DNA from: Microcaldota archaeon | Lineage (GTDB): Archaea > Micrarchaeota > Micrarchaeia > Anstonellales > Bilamarchaeaceae | Direction of reading: 5' to 3' | DNA length: 48,850 nucleotides | NCBI GenBank assembly: GCA_016212505.1 | Contig: JACRGB010000017.1 | Coordinates: forward strand, 1 to 48,850 | Shown here: piece after piece, positions 1-8,812 of the stretch | How the letters are laid out: each line of letters starts with the position of its first letter | How positions within the stretch are numbered: the stretch's first letter is position 1 | Made by a program: the position numbers and the translations under genes | Notes under the pieces: model-generated | Seen by the model: only the letters and a program-made list of their open reading frames with translations | The model's database searches: none | Told to the model about the DNA's origin: nothing

Positions 1-158
1 AGCGTCTTCTCTTGGAAGACCCGGCGCCGCTTTGCGGCGCTGCCGCTATTGGCTTAGTTTTTGAAGCTAAAGAAAAAGAATTTATGCCGATTCAACTGCT
101 CGGCTTAAGCCGGCAGTATTCTCGGCCTTTTTTCAATAAAATACAAACTTTGATCTAA
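1..158 (+). CDS. C-terminal fragment of an unknown protein (uncertain)
   Basis: The frame starting at base 3 stays open for 51 codons from the window edge to a TAA at 156-158. The second half (GLVFEAKEKEFMPIQLLG and onward) reads like ordinary protein. I do not recognise the family. Against coding: bases 4-20 and 24-40 form two perfect hairpins (stems GTCTTC/GAAGAC and GCGCCGC/GCGGCGC), and CGGCTTAAGCCG at 101-112 is a palindrome, much like the hairpin arrays elsewhere in the window. The stretch could therefore be the end of a structured RNA, or a gene end carrying a hairpin insert. The upstream part lies outside the window. Confidence 0.35.
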   Translation, partial: RLLLEDPAPLCGAAAIGLVFEAKEKEFMPIQLLGLSRQYSRPFFNKIQTLI

Positions 159-240
159 CTTTTTATCAATTTGGGAATGAAAAGCTATATGTTCTGCATT
201 GCTTTGCAACGCACAAGCAATACGAAAGATGGTATCTGTC

Positions 241-251
241 TTTTAAATTTT
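241..251 (+). promoter_or_regulatory. TATA box for the DJ-1/PfpI gene
   Basis: TTTTAAATTTT is centred about 23 bases before the ATG at 269. The spacing predicts transcription starting at or next to the start codon, so the mRNA is probably leaderless; no Shine-Dalgarno sequence is seen. Confidence 0.5.
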
Positions 252-268
252 GAAGATCATAATATAGT

Positions 269-793
269 ATGGCTAAAATCCTTATGCTTGTTGCCCAGCA
301 GGGTTTCAAAGACGAAGAACTAATTATACCTAAGGAAATGCTGGAAAAAGAAAAGCACAGGATAACTATTGCAAGCATAAGCAGGACAAAAGCAACAAGC
401 AGTGGCGGGAGAATAATAGAACCGGATATTGGAGCGTATGAAGCAAGTCCTGAATTTTTTGATTGTTTTGTAATTGTTGGAGGCCCAGGCTCTCCGACAC
501 TTGCGGAAGACCCTGCAGTCCGCAGGCTACTTGCGGACGCGAATAAGCTAAACAAAAAAATTGCTGCGATCTGTTTGGGGCCAATGGCACTTGCAAAAGC
601 AGGGGTGCTAAAAGGAAAAGATGCTACAGTTTTCCCTGATAGCAAAGCTATTAGCATGCTAAAGGCAAACGGCGCATGCTATTTTGCAAAACCTTTGGTA
701 ATCCACAACAACATAATTACCGCTGATTGCCCAGACAGCGCAGGGATATTTGGCGATGCAATAATAAAAGCGCTGAAAGAGAAAAGTGAATGA
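269..793 (+). CDS. DJ-1/PfpI family protein
   Basis: A 174-residue single-domain protein of the class I glutamine amidotransferase-like fold, the usual length for the DJ-1/PfpI family. The nucleophile-elbow Cys is C102 in AAICLGPMALA; the residue after it is Leu where PfpI-type proteins commonly have His. The conserved Glu near the N-terminus is probably E16 or E17 in KDEEL. Family members act as glyoxalases or deglycases, chaperones or, in Pyrococcus PfpI, a peptidase; which applies here cannot be read from sequence. It is probably cytosolic, with no signal peptide. The gene stands alone: the next gene is on the opposite strand and ends one base away. Confidence 0.9.
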   Translation: MAKILMLVAQQGFKDEELIIPKEMLEKEKHRITIASISRTKATSSGGRIIEPDIGAYEASPEFFDCFVIVGGPGSPTLAEDPAVRRLLADANKLNKKIAAICLGPMALAKAGVLKGKDATVFPDSKAISMLKANGACYFAKPLVIHNNIITADCPDSAGIFGDAIIKALKEKSE

Positions 794-794
794 A

Positions 795-2216
795 TCATCT
801 ATCATAGCGGTTCTCATTAAATCGCTTTATCTCTTCAACTTCTTTTGGAGACATTTGGGGTTCTATTGGTTTGGTGTATGAGGTCGTATTTCCCACAATA
901 GAGCAAATTTTCAAGTAATATTCAATAACTAGTTTTCTTATTTTCTCATCTGGATGAGTTAATTTGGATGGCAATGCAGTAAAATCAAGTGACTGGAACG
1001 CCTCAGGATATTGTAATAGTGCTTCTATAGCGTTTGCATTTTGGGGGTCAACCCAACCTATATTTCCAGGTATGAAACTTTTTGCTATATGAGGTCTTGG
1101 TACCACCCCATATCTCCGAACCATATCTAGCGTAAATTCATAGGCAAGCCTTAGAGTATCTTCTGTATCGATGCCACTATGACCAAAAACCATCAGGATT
1201 TCTGGTGTCAATCCAAAATCTTCTCTTGTAGAACGGATAGCTTCTAAGCATTTGTCCATTGTATTGATTCCTTTGTTAACCGCCCTCCAGACTGCGGGGG
1301 TCATTCCATCCACACCAAAACCTACAGTATGGAAACCTGCTTTTATCAGTTCTTCAATGGATTTTCTGGAGTGGTCTCTTGTTCTTATGAAAGATTCTGC
1401 GGTTGCCAATCCCCTTAACTGAATACTAAAACTTGGATGTGCTCTCTTTACTTCCTGGACAGCACATGCAAATTCAAGTAGTTTTTCAGGAGTTTGGAAA
1501 ACATCAAGATTTGACAAGTAAAGTTGCAGTTGATTTAGACCCAGGCTTTGAACCCTTGATACCAAATACTCAAGATCTTTTTTTATTATTCCAATATCCC
1601 TATAACTTTCCTTGACTTTGCGAAGTTCTCCGGTATTTGGATCCTTGAAGGTTCTAACTGCTGCACAAAAATCACAGGCAAATTGGCAGCCTTGTGAGAC
1701 ATAAAAACTGAATTCTCTTGATAGGTACTCTTTCATATGGCGATCGGCTATTTTTTCGTATGCTGGAATCAACGAAATCTGCTGTGTAGGGGTGAGTGCA
1801 CTACATATTCCCAATAATCGGATTACTGTTTCATCAACATTTCCATTATGCGCAGATTCTCCGAAAAGCCTGGCAAATTGAACGGCCGTTAACCCAGAAA
1901 TTACTTGCCCGCCAAGTAAAAATTGCGGCGATTCGCTTAGTTCGGATTTTATTTGGCTCATGAGCTTTTTTACATCTGGTATGTATGGCGCCCCTAAAAG
2001 ATTTATTCCAATATTTGTAGAAGAAAGTTCTCTTGGTTTTATATTTTCATCATGAAAAGTAACAGCTACACCCGAATCCAAAAGTCGTGCTCCTTCAGTT
2101 AGAAGCGAGGTTGGCATGTAGATATGACCTTGTTTTGTTTTATCTGCTGGCGCATAATTGTGTCTTGGTTGAATCAGATCCATCTTAGTATTCGGATTTA
2201 GAATAAGTTTTTTCAT
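795..2216 (-). CDS. B12-binding-type radical SAM protein
   Basis: A 473-residue radical SAM enzyme. C177, C181 and C184 (CQFACDFC) form the CxxxCxxC site for a [4Fe-4S] cluster that cleaves S-adenosylmethionine. The N-terminal ~120 residues (PTSLLTEGARLLDSG, then VAVTFHDENIK) resemble the cobalamin-binding-like domain that precedes the radical SAM barrel in this superfamily, but no clear DxHxxG cobalamin motif is seen, so B12 use is doubtful. The substrate is unknown. It is divergent from the Lrp-type regulator at 2344 with a 127-base gap, so that regulator could control it. The ATG at 2216 is the only sensible start, directly before MKKLILNPNT. Confidence 0.85.
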   Translation of the reverse strand: MKKLILNPNTKMDLIQPRHNYAPADKTKQGHIYMPTSLLTEGARLLDSGVAVTFHDENIKPRELSSTNIGINLLGAPYIPDVKKLMSQIKSELSESPQFLLGGQVISGLTAVQFARLFGESAHNGNVDETVIRLLGICSALTPTQQISLIPAYEKIADRHMKEYLSREFSFYVSQGCQFACDFCAAVRTFKDPNTGELRKVKESYRDIGIIKKDLEYLVSRVQSLGLNQLQLYLSNLDVFQTPEKLLEFACAVQEVKRAHPSFSIQLRGLATAESFIRTRDHSRKSIEELIKAGFHTVGFGVDGMTPAVWRAVNKGINTMDKCLEAIRSTREDFGLTPEILMVFGHSGIDTEDTLRLAYEFTLDMVRRYGVVPRPHIAKSFIPGNIGWVDPQNANAIEALLQYPEAFQSLDFTALPSKLTHPDEKIRKLVIEYYLKICSIVGNTTSYTKPIEPQMSPKEVEEIKRFNENRYDR

Positions 2217-2311
2217 AACAACACCACCATCCTTATTGTGTTTCTTTCTGCTAAACTATGGTGTTTTATGCATAATAAAGTTTCTTTCAAAAAATGGGCA
2301 AAAACTATCTA

Positions 2312-2322
2312 TTTTTATATTT
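2312..2322 (+). promoter_or_regulatory. TATA box for the double Lrp regulator
   Basis: TTTTTATATTT is centred 27 bases before the ATG at 2344. This decides the start: the open frame extends upstream to 2236, but that region lies before the predicted transcription start. Confidence 0.55.
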
Positions 2323-2343
2323 TTTCATTCAAAAAGCAAAAGT

Positions 2344-3342
2344 ATGGTTGAAATAGTTGGAATAAAGCTCGATAAGGCAGATAGAATTATTTTAGCAGAA
2401 TTAGACAAAAACTGCCGAATACCAATGAATAAATTAGCAAAAATAACGCGAAAATCAAGGCAGAGTGTGGAATATAGGATTATCAGGCTGGTAGAGCGTG
2501 GCATCATTACTGCATTTAAGGCTGCAATAAACCCGCACAAAATGGGGTATAGAATATACAAGCTTTACCTGCAACTGAAGAATGTACCGGAACAAAAACA
2601 GAAACTTCTAGAGTATTTGCGCAGCTCTCCAAATGTCTATTGGTTGGGTGAATGCGACGGAACTTGGGATCTTGTTTTTGCAGTTTATGCAAAATCAGAG
2701 TATGAATTTTATGATTTGAAAAATGACCTTTTTTCCAAATTTAATGAAGTAATTGTAAATAGGTACGGGGATGCACTTTTAGACGTTATGCAGTATCCCA
2801 AAATGTATTTTACAAATAGCATAACAAAACCAACAATATTTGGAGGAGAGATAGTAAAGAACGAGTTAGATCAGCTTGATTATCTCATACTTCAGGAAAT
2901 AGTAAACAATGCGAAAATTCCGATGATAGAACTAGCTACAAGAGTAAAATCAACGCCGCCAACGATTTCCAGCAGACTAAAAAGAATGGAGGAACTTGGA
3001 ATCATAATCCAATATCGTATAAGTGTGGATTTGGACAAGTTAGGGCTGGAGATGTACAAAGCGATAGTTCATCTTGAAAAATATACAAAAGAAGACGAGA
3101 AGAGATTATTGGAGTATGTTTCTGGAATTCCGAACATCCAGTATTTTATCCGAAATAACTGGGATCTAGAGCCAGAATTAGTCGTGAGCAATTATCACGA
3201 ATACCGTGAAATTACAGATGAATTAAGGAAAAATTTTCCACAAGTCATAAGGAATGTAGAGGCAGTACTTATGAAAAGTGATGAGTGGACGCCTGGGTTT
3301 GGGAATATGTTAAGCAATAAACAAGAAAAAGCAAAAGTATGA
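2344..3342 (+). CDS. Lrp/AsnC-type regulator with two winged-helix units
   Basis: A 332-residue protein, about twice the size of a normal Lrp/AsnC regulator. The first wHTH lies at about residues 7-58 (DKADRIILAELDKN, then RQSVEYRIIRLVERGIITAF) and is followed by a RAM-like sensor segment. A second wHTH starts near residue 178 (DQLDYLILQEIVNNAK, then TPPTISSRLKRMEELGII), again followed by a sensor-like region. Such internally duplicated Lrp proteins occur in archaea. The start at 2344 is preferred over 2236 because a TATA box sits 27 bases upstream. The divergent radical SAM gene is a candidate target. Confidence 0.85.
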   Translation: MVEIVGIKLDKADRIILAELDKNCRIPMNKLAKITRKSRQSVEYRIIRLVERGIITAFKAAINPHKMGYRIYKLYLQLKNVPEQKQKLLEYLRSSPNVYWLGECDGTWDLVFAVYAKSEYEFYDLKNDLFSKFNEVIVNRYGDALLDVMQYPKMYFTNSITKPTIFGGEIVKNELDQLDYLILQEIVNNAKIPMIELATRVKSTPPTISSRLKRMEELGIIIQYRISVDLDKLGLEMYKAIVHLEKYTKEDEKRLLEYVSGIPNIQYFIRNNWDLEPELVVSNYHEYREITDELRKNFPQVIRNVEAVLMKSDEWTPGFGNMLSNKQEKAKV

Positions 3343-3360
3343 AAATTAATGTAGTTAAGT

Positions 3361-3516
3361 ATGCTTATGGGATTATTTAAGTTGGGGAAGAACGGAGTAC
3401 TACCAAGCCTGGCAAAATCAGAAACCGCACTTTATGAATTCATGAATGCAGTGAAGAAAAGAAAATTGCCAGAAAAAATAGACTGGGATAAGGAACATTA
3501 TGAACAATTTGATTAG
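3361..3516 (+). CDS. small 51-residue hypothetical protein
   Basis: An ATG at 3361 opens 51 codons ending in TAG at 3514-3516. The product begins MLMGLFKLGKNG and ends DKEHYEQFD; it is amphipathic, with a Lys-rich middle. It follows the Lrp-type gene after 18 bases on the same strand, so it could be the second gene of that transcript, and its stop lies one base from the convergent 1.2 kaa gene. No family is recognised. Size and position make it plausible, but chance cannot be excluded. Confidence 0.4.
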   Translation: MLMGLFKLGKNGVLPSLAKSETALYEFMNAVKKRKLPEKIDWDKEHYEQFD

Positions 3517-3517
3517 T

Positions 3518-6500
3518 TCATTTCAATTTTTGCGGAACCTGGGCGCTTATGCCTGCATGGAATATAATAAGGTTAGTCGGATTTGATGAGTCAAATGTCC
3601 CAAGCTTATGGACATTTCCCGATTTATCAATATATTGGGAAAAATCATACATTCCAGTATCAAGGTTAACTAAATGCTTTACTCCCATCTTTTGTGCCAA
3701 TACTGCAGCTTCCATAAGGGTGATTCTCTCATTAAAATCGATTAGTGCATACGAGCCGTCATTTAAAATTGCAAATACTCTTCGTTTATCTGTAACGCCA
3801 CTCGACTTATCAGTTAGCTGCAGTTCCCCATTATAAAGAAGTAACTGGCCTTGCATTGCACTTGCCTGTGCCTTTTTCATTTTCTTTATAAAGATATCAA
3901 AATCATCAACTTTTTTTCGGAATTCCAAAGGCCCGCTTTCCATCTGGTAGCCAGGAGTTTTAATATCGTTTTTATGTAAATTTCGAACGTCCTTGATATC
4001 TGCTGTGCCATCAGGATAGAATATTATTAGGCCATCGCGGTTTGAAACAAGATAATTGATCATACTACCATTTAAGGCTGCAAAATCAGCAAGCTTTCTT
4101 TCACCACTAGTAAATGCCCCAACTGAAAGTGCTGCAAGGGATAGGCCATATTTATCCTTAACTTCATCAAGATTAAGACCTGAACCTAATTTCACTTCAT
4201 AGCTTATTTTTGCCCCGTTTTCAGCCTTTCCAGTGATAAGAGTAGCGACTAGTTTCCGATCGCCATCAACATAGGATATAAGATCAAAACCCTTGCGTAA
4301 CTGTACGTTTCTGCGTATGGGGGATACGTTCAAATCAATAATTTCCTGCCTTAAGGCTCCGCCAGCGGTTAGTTTTAAGTATGTTTTTGTTATGACATAG
4401 CCGATGTTTCCCTGTTTGATCTGCTTTGATGCTTTAGTTGTTGCAGATTCCTCAAAATCTACGGTAACGCCCATTAAATCTAGTTTTTTAACTGCATCAG
4501 AACGCTCTTCTTCAGTGAACAATTTCTGATTTTTTACTAGATAATCTGCCAAGCGGTTTGCCTGGAACCTACCGATCATTTCGTATAAATTGTTAACGTC
4601 CTGATATGAAGATGGTTTTGAGAAGCAGCAATGATTAACTTCATCCAGTTTAAAGAAGAAATTTCCTTTTGTTATCATATCTTTGCTCATGCTGATGCCG
4701 ACAAAAAGAATAAACTCATCGCCAAGAATTCGGTTAATTTCATTTAATTTAAGCCGGGCAGTTTCAAGCCTTTTAGAGTCAAGCTTTCCTCCGGTCGCAT
4801 CGCGGACAAGTTGAGCAAAATCAATGTTTTGCATGATTGCAGTACGGTATTTGCCAGCAATGACCGGGGAGGTTTCCTTAAATGCATCCGCAATCTGATA
4901 TGCCTCTTCAAGGTCTTGTAGGTTTTTTATTGGTTTGATAGAAGCAACTTTTACCTTTGCAAGCTGGTCAGAAAGATATTTTTTGTATTCTTTTATTTTC
5001 TTGTCCTTGGGAAATAATTCTGAAAGTAAAGTGACAATGGTACTTGAAGAAACAGCGTCACTTAGGTTGGTGCTTGCAATTTCCGGATAATCAAAACGCA
5101 GCCATTGTGGAATTAGCACGATCTTCGAGGCATAATCTTTTGCAAGATTTGGATCAATATTGTTAAGTAAACGGAGCGAAGTGGCAAACCTTTCTGCGCT
5201 GGATGTTTCTTTTATTAATTCTGAAAGGTCGAACGATTTTGCAAGGTGCTGCTCGGAAGTTACATCAATAGAGGAAATTTTCCGTTCAAACTCGAAAGCA
5301 GCACGATAAACAGAATAATGTTTTGTAAGGCTTTCATAGGTAATTTTTTGATATGCTGAAAGAAGAGGTACTATGTCGCCTCGTTCTTTAATTATTTTAT
5401 CAAAATATTCTCCAACATCTTTCAACGTCGTATTGCGACCCTTATTTAATTCGGCAAAAATATCAAGAAACGTTATAATCCTTGTATCTAATTGATAAAC
5501 GGCCGGTTTTGCTTGCCTGCCGAATTTTGTTGAATGAAGTTGATATACCATTTCATGGGCATAAAAAACATCTGCCCTTGTATTGATCCAGGGACGAAAG
5601 TCGTACAAAACACCAAATGATAACATTGAATGCTTTTTTGATATTTCAACAAAAGTATCAACACCAAACTGCTCAAGAAGTCCGGGGGCATTGCGGAATT
5701 GTCCTAAAACTTTAGTTGTCTCTCCACGCAATGTTTTTGCCAAATCAATAAAAGCAGATATGCCATATTTTTCTACCCATTTTGGATCAAGATGGCTACG
5801 ATCAAATATCTCTGCAACATTTGGACTGCAATATCTTACAAATTCGACAAAAGATGCCATACCGTACTGTTTAATCGAAGAAGCAAATCGCCCTAGCATA
5901 GACATTCCACTTTCATCAATACCAGATTTGGCTAATTGGAGAAGACCCCAGGCTTTGGCAGTTAGATCATCTGCACTAGTAATGAATGTAGAATCACCGT
6001 TTGGCCTTAATGCATATAGGCCTTGCCACACTTCTTTCTTTTTGCCTTCGCTTCGGACTGCTATTGATCTTGCAAGAGTGATGAGTTCAGCTTCGGAAAA
6101 TCTTTTTAGGTCTACAAGGTAATGAAAGTAGTTGTAAACTGAGAGTATAAAAAAAGCATTTGATCCTTCGCCCTTTATAAATTCCTTAAAAGTTCGTTCA
6201 AATTCAGGTCTTATCCGGGCCCGCATTTCGTCAAATTTTTTGTGCCATAGTGGAGGAGAATCGTATAATTTTTTATAATCTTGTGTAAACGTGGGCCATA
6301 TTTCTCGAAACTTCATGGTTTCATAATTGGAATAATATTCAGACATTTGATGTATTATTTCGCTGGTGTTTTCTCGGGAAAACGGTGCTAGTTCTAAGGC
6401 AAAGGAGATAAATTTTTTAATATCAAAATCTAAGCCCGAAAAACTAAACTCGTGGACTTTGAGGTCATGTGGCCCATTGAAATCAAATAGTTTTAAGAAT

Positions 6501-7198
6501 TGGGAAAAGTCCGCGCCTAAGTTCTGTGCAATCTTGATTAATGGTGCAAATCCAACCTGGTCAACGACTTCTTCCAGTCCATTGACATTATTGAAATTAA
6601 AATGAGAAGGCTTGAGCCTCCCGATCGTGATCAATTGGGCAAAGGGCTCTAAACCATATCTTTCAATAAGTGATTTCTGATATTTGATTAAAGTGACAGC
6701 ATTGCGACCTAAGTCAGTTTTATTCGAGACTCTATCTATCTTAAGAATATTAGCTGCAGTAGACAAAAATGTTTTTTTATCTTTAATTAAAAAATCAAAA
6801 GCGGCTATGTGGTCGAATGATTTAAGATCCTCATAGAATGCAGCTCCACTACGACCAGAGATATAGAAAGAATGATTATCTAAAGTTGCCTTAAGGAGGT
6901 CGAGAAAAATCTCCAGGCCGTATTGCTCTACATATTTCCGGTTATTGTGAACAGTCTGCAGGAAGTCTCTGGCCACACCGATTTTCTGGCCATCACTAAG
7001 ATCAAAATTGAGGAGTAGTTTCATGCACATTGCATAATTATATCCTTTGTTTCCTAAGGCATAAAAATTAGTATCAGAAATCTCAGTTTTAGTTGCAAGG
7101 CCAATAGTAATTAGCAGTTTTTCGCCTTCTTTTTTCATAAATTTAAGTGGATCTCCCTGTATTTCCTGGGGGATTTGCACTTTGGTAATGGGCGTCAC
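3518..7198 (-). CDS. giant helical-repeat protein with C-terminal NAGPA-like domain
   Basis: About 1226 residues from a GTG at 7198, or 1232 from a TTG at 7216. The GTG is preferred because CTTAAATT at 7221-7229 is a TATA box 27 bases upstream. The N-terminal two thirds are helical and carry a recurring motif of the form (V/I)E-(Q/R/K)-YG-(L/I)-xx-F-x-(D/E)-L; examples are VEQYGLEIFLDLLKA, IERYGLEPFAQLITIGR, VEKYGISAFIDLAKT and LEQFGVDTFVEISKK. The last ~200 residues match the plan of phosphodiester glycosidase (NAGPA, DUF2233) domains: FAALNGSM, FYPDGT, then RRVFAILNDGSYALID and HLVNLDTGMYDFS where family members have NLDGGGSS. No signal peptide is evident. The function is unknown, and the domain call is by motif only. 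Confidence 0.8.
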   Translation of the reverse strand: MTPITKVQIPQEIQGDPLKFMKKEGEKLLITIGLATKTEISDTNFYALGNKGYNYAMCMKLLLNFDLSDGQKIGVARDFLQTVHNNRKYVEQYGLEIFLDLLKATLDNHSFYISGRSGAAFYEDLKSFDHIAAFDFLIKDKKTFLSTAANILKIDRVSNKTDLGRNAVTLIKYQKSLIERYGLEPFAQLITIGRLKPSHFNFNNVNGLEEVVDQVGFAPLIKIAQNLGADFSQFLKLFDFNGPHDLKVHEFSFSGLDFDIKKFISFALELAPFSRENTSEIIHQMSEYYSNYETMKFREIWPTFTQDYKKLYDSPPLWHKKFDEMRARIRPEFERTFKEFIKGEGSNAFFILSVYNYFHYLVDLKRFSEAELITLARSIAVRSEGKKKEVWQGLYALRPNGDSTFITSADDLTAKAWGLLQLAKSGIDESGMSMLGRFASSIKQYGMASFVEFVRYCSPNVAEIFDRSHLDPKWVEKYGISAFIDLAKTLRGETTKVLGQFRNAPGLLEQFGVDTFVEISKKHSMLSFGVLYDFRPWINTRADVFYAHEMVYQLHSTKFGRQAKPAVYQLDTRIITFLDIFAELNKGRNTTLKDVGEYFDKIIKERGDIVPLLSAYQKITYESLTKHYSVYRAAFEFERKISSIDVTSEQHLAKSFDLSELIKETSSAERFATSLRLLNNIDPNLAKDYASKIVLIPQWLRFDYPEIASTNLSDAVSSSTIVTLLSELFPKDKKIKEYKKYLSDQLAKVKVASIKPIKNLQDLEEAYQIADAFKETSPVIAGKYRTAIMQNIDFAQLVRDATGGKLDSKRLETARLKLNEINRILGDEFILFVGISMSKDMITKGNFFFKLDEVNHCCFSKPSSYQDVNNLYEMIGRFQANRLADYLVKNQKLFTEEERSDAVKKLDLMGVTVDFEESATTKASKQIKQGNIGYVITKTYLKLTAGGALRQEIIDLNVSPIRRNVQLRKGFDLISYVDGDRKLVATLITGKAENGAKISYEVKLGSGLNLDEVKDKYGLSLAALSVGAFTSGERKLADFAALNGSMINYLVSNRDGLIIFYPDGTADIKDVRNLHKNDIKTPGYQMESGPLEFRKKVDDFDIFIKKMKKAQASAMQGQLLLYNGELQLTDKSSGVTDKRRVFAILNDGSYALIDFNERITLMEAAVLAQKMGVKHLVNLDTGMYDFSQYIDKSGNVHKLGTFDSSNPTNLIIFHAGISAQVPQKLK

Positions 7199-7292
7199 AT
7201 GAAAAAGATGCAGCAAGCGTAATTTAAGTCTTTAGAATTTACCAAAGCGCAACCTTTTTAGCATCTTTCTAAGAGCAACTAATGTTGATCCT

Positions 7293-7511
7293 ATGATTAC
7301 TATCAAACACGATGGCTGCATCCTTTGCGTTGGCTGCTCTTCAGTATGCCCGACAAATGCAATCGAAGTAGTTGGAACTCGGATGGAGCATTTTGCTGAT
7401 AAATGCATTGACTGCGGGCTTTGCGTTCGGGTATGCCCTGCTAATGTTATTGAAATGTATAAGGGAGTAAAAAATCACAAGGAACTTCCAGCAGGAGCAG
7501 AAGTCGGTTAG
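7293..7511 (+). CDS. 2[4Fe-4S] ferredoxin
   Basis: A 72-residue ferredoxin with two cluster motifs: C9, C12, C15, C19 (CILCVGCSSVCP) and C38, C41, C44, C48 (CIDCGLCVRVCP). Each set binds one [4Fe-4S] cluster, so this is a small soluble electron carrier. The gene lies 31 bases before geranylgeranyl reductase on the same strand, and the two are probably co-transcribed. The obvious inference is that this ferredoxin supplies electrons for reduction of the isoprenoid chains of membrane lipids. Confidence 0.92.
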   Translation: MITIKHDGCILCVGCSSVCPTNAIEVVGTRMEHFADKCIDCGLCVRVCPANVIEMYKGVKNHKELPAGAEVG

Positions 7512-7542
7512 TAAAACAACTTTTATTGAGGAGTAAAATAGC

Positions 7543-8769
7543 ATGGCCAAAGATTTTGATCACGATATAATAGTAGTTGGAGGCGGACCAGCAGGTTCTT
7601 GCTTTGCTAGAATTGCAGCTGGCGCAGGCTTAGATGTTCTAGTTATTGATAAACGAAAAGAAATTGGAGTTCCTGTCCGATGTGGCGAAGGAGTTAATGA
7701 AACCGAAATAATAAAAGAAGGTCTGGATTTGCCACGATCTTGTTATTCCACTCCGATAGTTGGAGCAAAAATCGTAGCTCCAAATGGTAAATCAATCACT
7801 TGGAAAGATAAAGATACCAAAGGATGGATTTTGGAAAGAAAAACATTTGATAAATGGCTGTGCGAACTTGCTGTTGAAAAGGGAGCAACACTAAAAACAT
7901 ACACACGCGCTTTGCAATTGCTAAAAGATGAAAAAGAAAAACCAAATGGACTAACAATTTCACATGGAGGAAGAGAACCATTTGATCTTCATGCACCACT
8001 CATTGTTTCTGCTGAAGGAATGGAATCATTAATTGCTAGGCAAATGGGATTCAAAACAGTGCATGCACTTTATGATGTTGATACTTGCTACGAATACGAA
8101 ATGAAACCATACGATCACGAAAACCTCATAGAGCTTTACTTTGGAAATGCTTTGGCGCCACGAGGGTATGTCTGGATTTTTCCAAAAGCAGACCGAAAGG
8201 CAAATGTCGGCATTGGCGTTGGCGGAAATGTAGCAAACGGCGATAAGTTAGGGGCGCTAAAAGGTGCACAGCCAAAACCGCTTCTTGATCAGTTCATAAA
8301 AGGCAATGAGCAGCTTAAGGAATCAAGCACGCTTTTGGATTTTGGTGGAGTTATTTCGGTTGGCGCGCCGATTAACGAATTTGCAAAAGACAACTGCATG
8401 ATTATTGGAACTGCAGCTAAACAGGTTGACCCAATTCATGGCGGTGGGATTGCCATTGCCATGGAAGCAGGAGTAATGGCAGCTGGAGCAGCCATTAAGG
8501 CATTTGAAAAAAAGGATTTTTCTAAAGCAATATTTACTGAGCACTATGAAAAACCATGGCGGGAAAATACCGGCCCAAGGCTGGCAAAAAGACTGATGTT
8601 AAGAAAGGTTATGGAGAAAGTAAGCGATGATGATATGAACCATATTTTCAGCACAATAACGGACCAGGACTTACAGCAGATTATGAATGGTAATTTTGCA
8701 GGACCGGTTGCCAAAGTAGTGGGGACAAGGCCACAGTTGCTTGGGGTATTGAGGGGATTGATTGGGTAA
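7543..8769 (+). CDS. geranylgeranyl reductase family flavoprotein (archaeal lipid saturation)
   Basis: A 408-residue FAD enzyme. The Rossmann motif GGGPAG is at 13-18, followed by the family RCGEGV segment with C47. YVWIFP at 209-214 is the YxWxFP signature of geranylgeranyl reductases. These enzymes saturate double bonds in di-geranylgeranylglyceryl lipids to give phytanyl chains at the membrane. The second FAD motif reads MIIGTAAKQVDPIHGGGI (from 286): the usual Asp of GDA is Thr290, an odd change in a FAD-contacting position. GAGGAG lies about 11 bases before the ATG. The preceding ferredoxin gene is the likely redox partner. Confidence 0.9.
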   Translation: MAKDFDHDIIVVGGGPAGSCFARIAAGAGLDVLVIDKRKEIGVPVRCGEGVNETEIIKEGLDLPRSCYSTPIVGAKIVAPNGKSITWKDKDTKGWILERKTFDKWLCELAVEKGATLKTYTRALQLLKDEKEKPNGLTISHGGREPFDLHAPLIVSAEGMESLIARQMGFKTVHALYDVDTCYEYEMKPYDHENLIELYFGNALAPRGYVWIFPKADRKANVGIGVGGNVANGDKLGALKGAQPKPLLDQFIKGNEQLKESSTLLDFGGVISVGAPINEFAKDNCMIIGTAAKQVDPIHGGGIAIAMEAGVMAAGAAIKAFEKKDFSKAIFTEHYEKPWRENTGPRLAKRLMLRKVMEKVSDDDMNHIFSTITDQDLQQIMNGNFAGPVAKVVGTRPQLLGVLRGLIG

Positions 8770-8782
8770 AAAAATACGATCA

Positions 8783-8789
8783 TTTAAAT
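8783..8789 (+). promoter_or_regulatory. TATA box for the two-gene unit at 8813
   Basis: TTTAAAT is centred 27 bases before the ATG at 8813, predicting a leaderless first gene. Confidence 0.45.
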
Positions 8790-8812
8790 GAGTTATGTAA
8801 TATCATGTTATA

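Noticed and set aside
166-657. Minus-strand open frame of 163 residues
   Set aside because: It lies antisense over the DJ-1/PfpI gene and has the low-complexity Ser/Leu composition of a shadow frame.
2236-2343. N-terminal extension of the Lrp-type regulator
   Set aside because: The extension contains the TATA box and precedes the predicted transcript start; the family domain begins after 2344.
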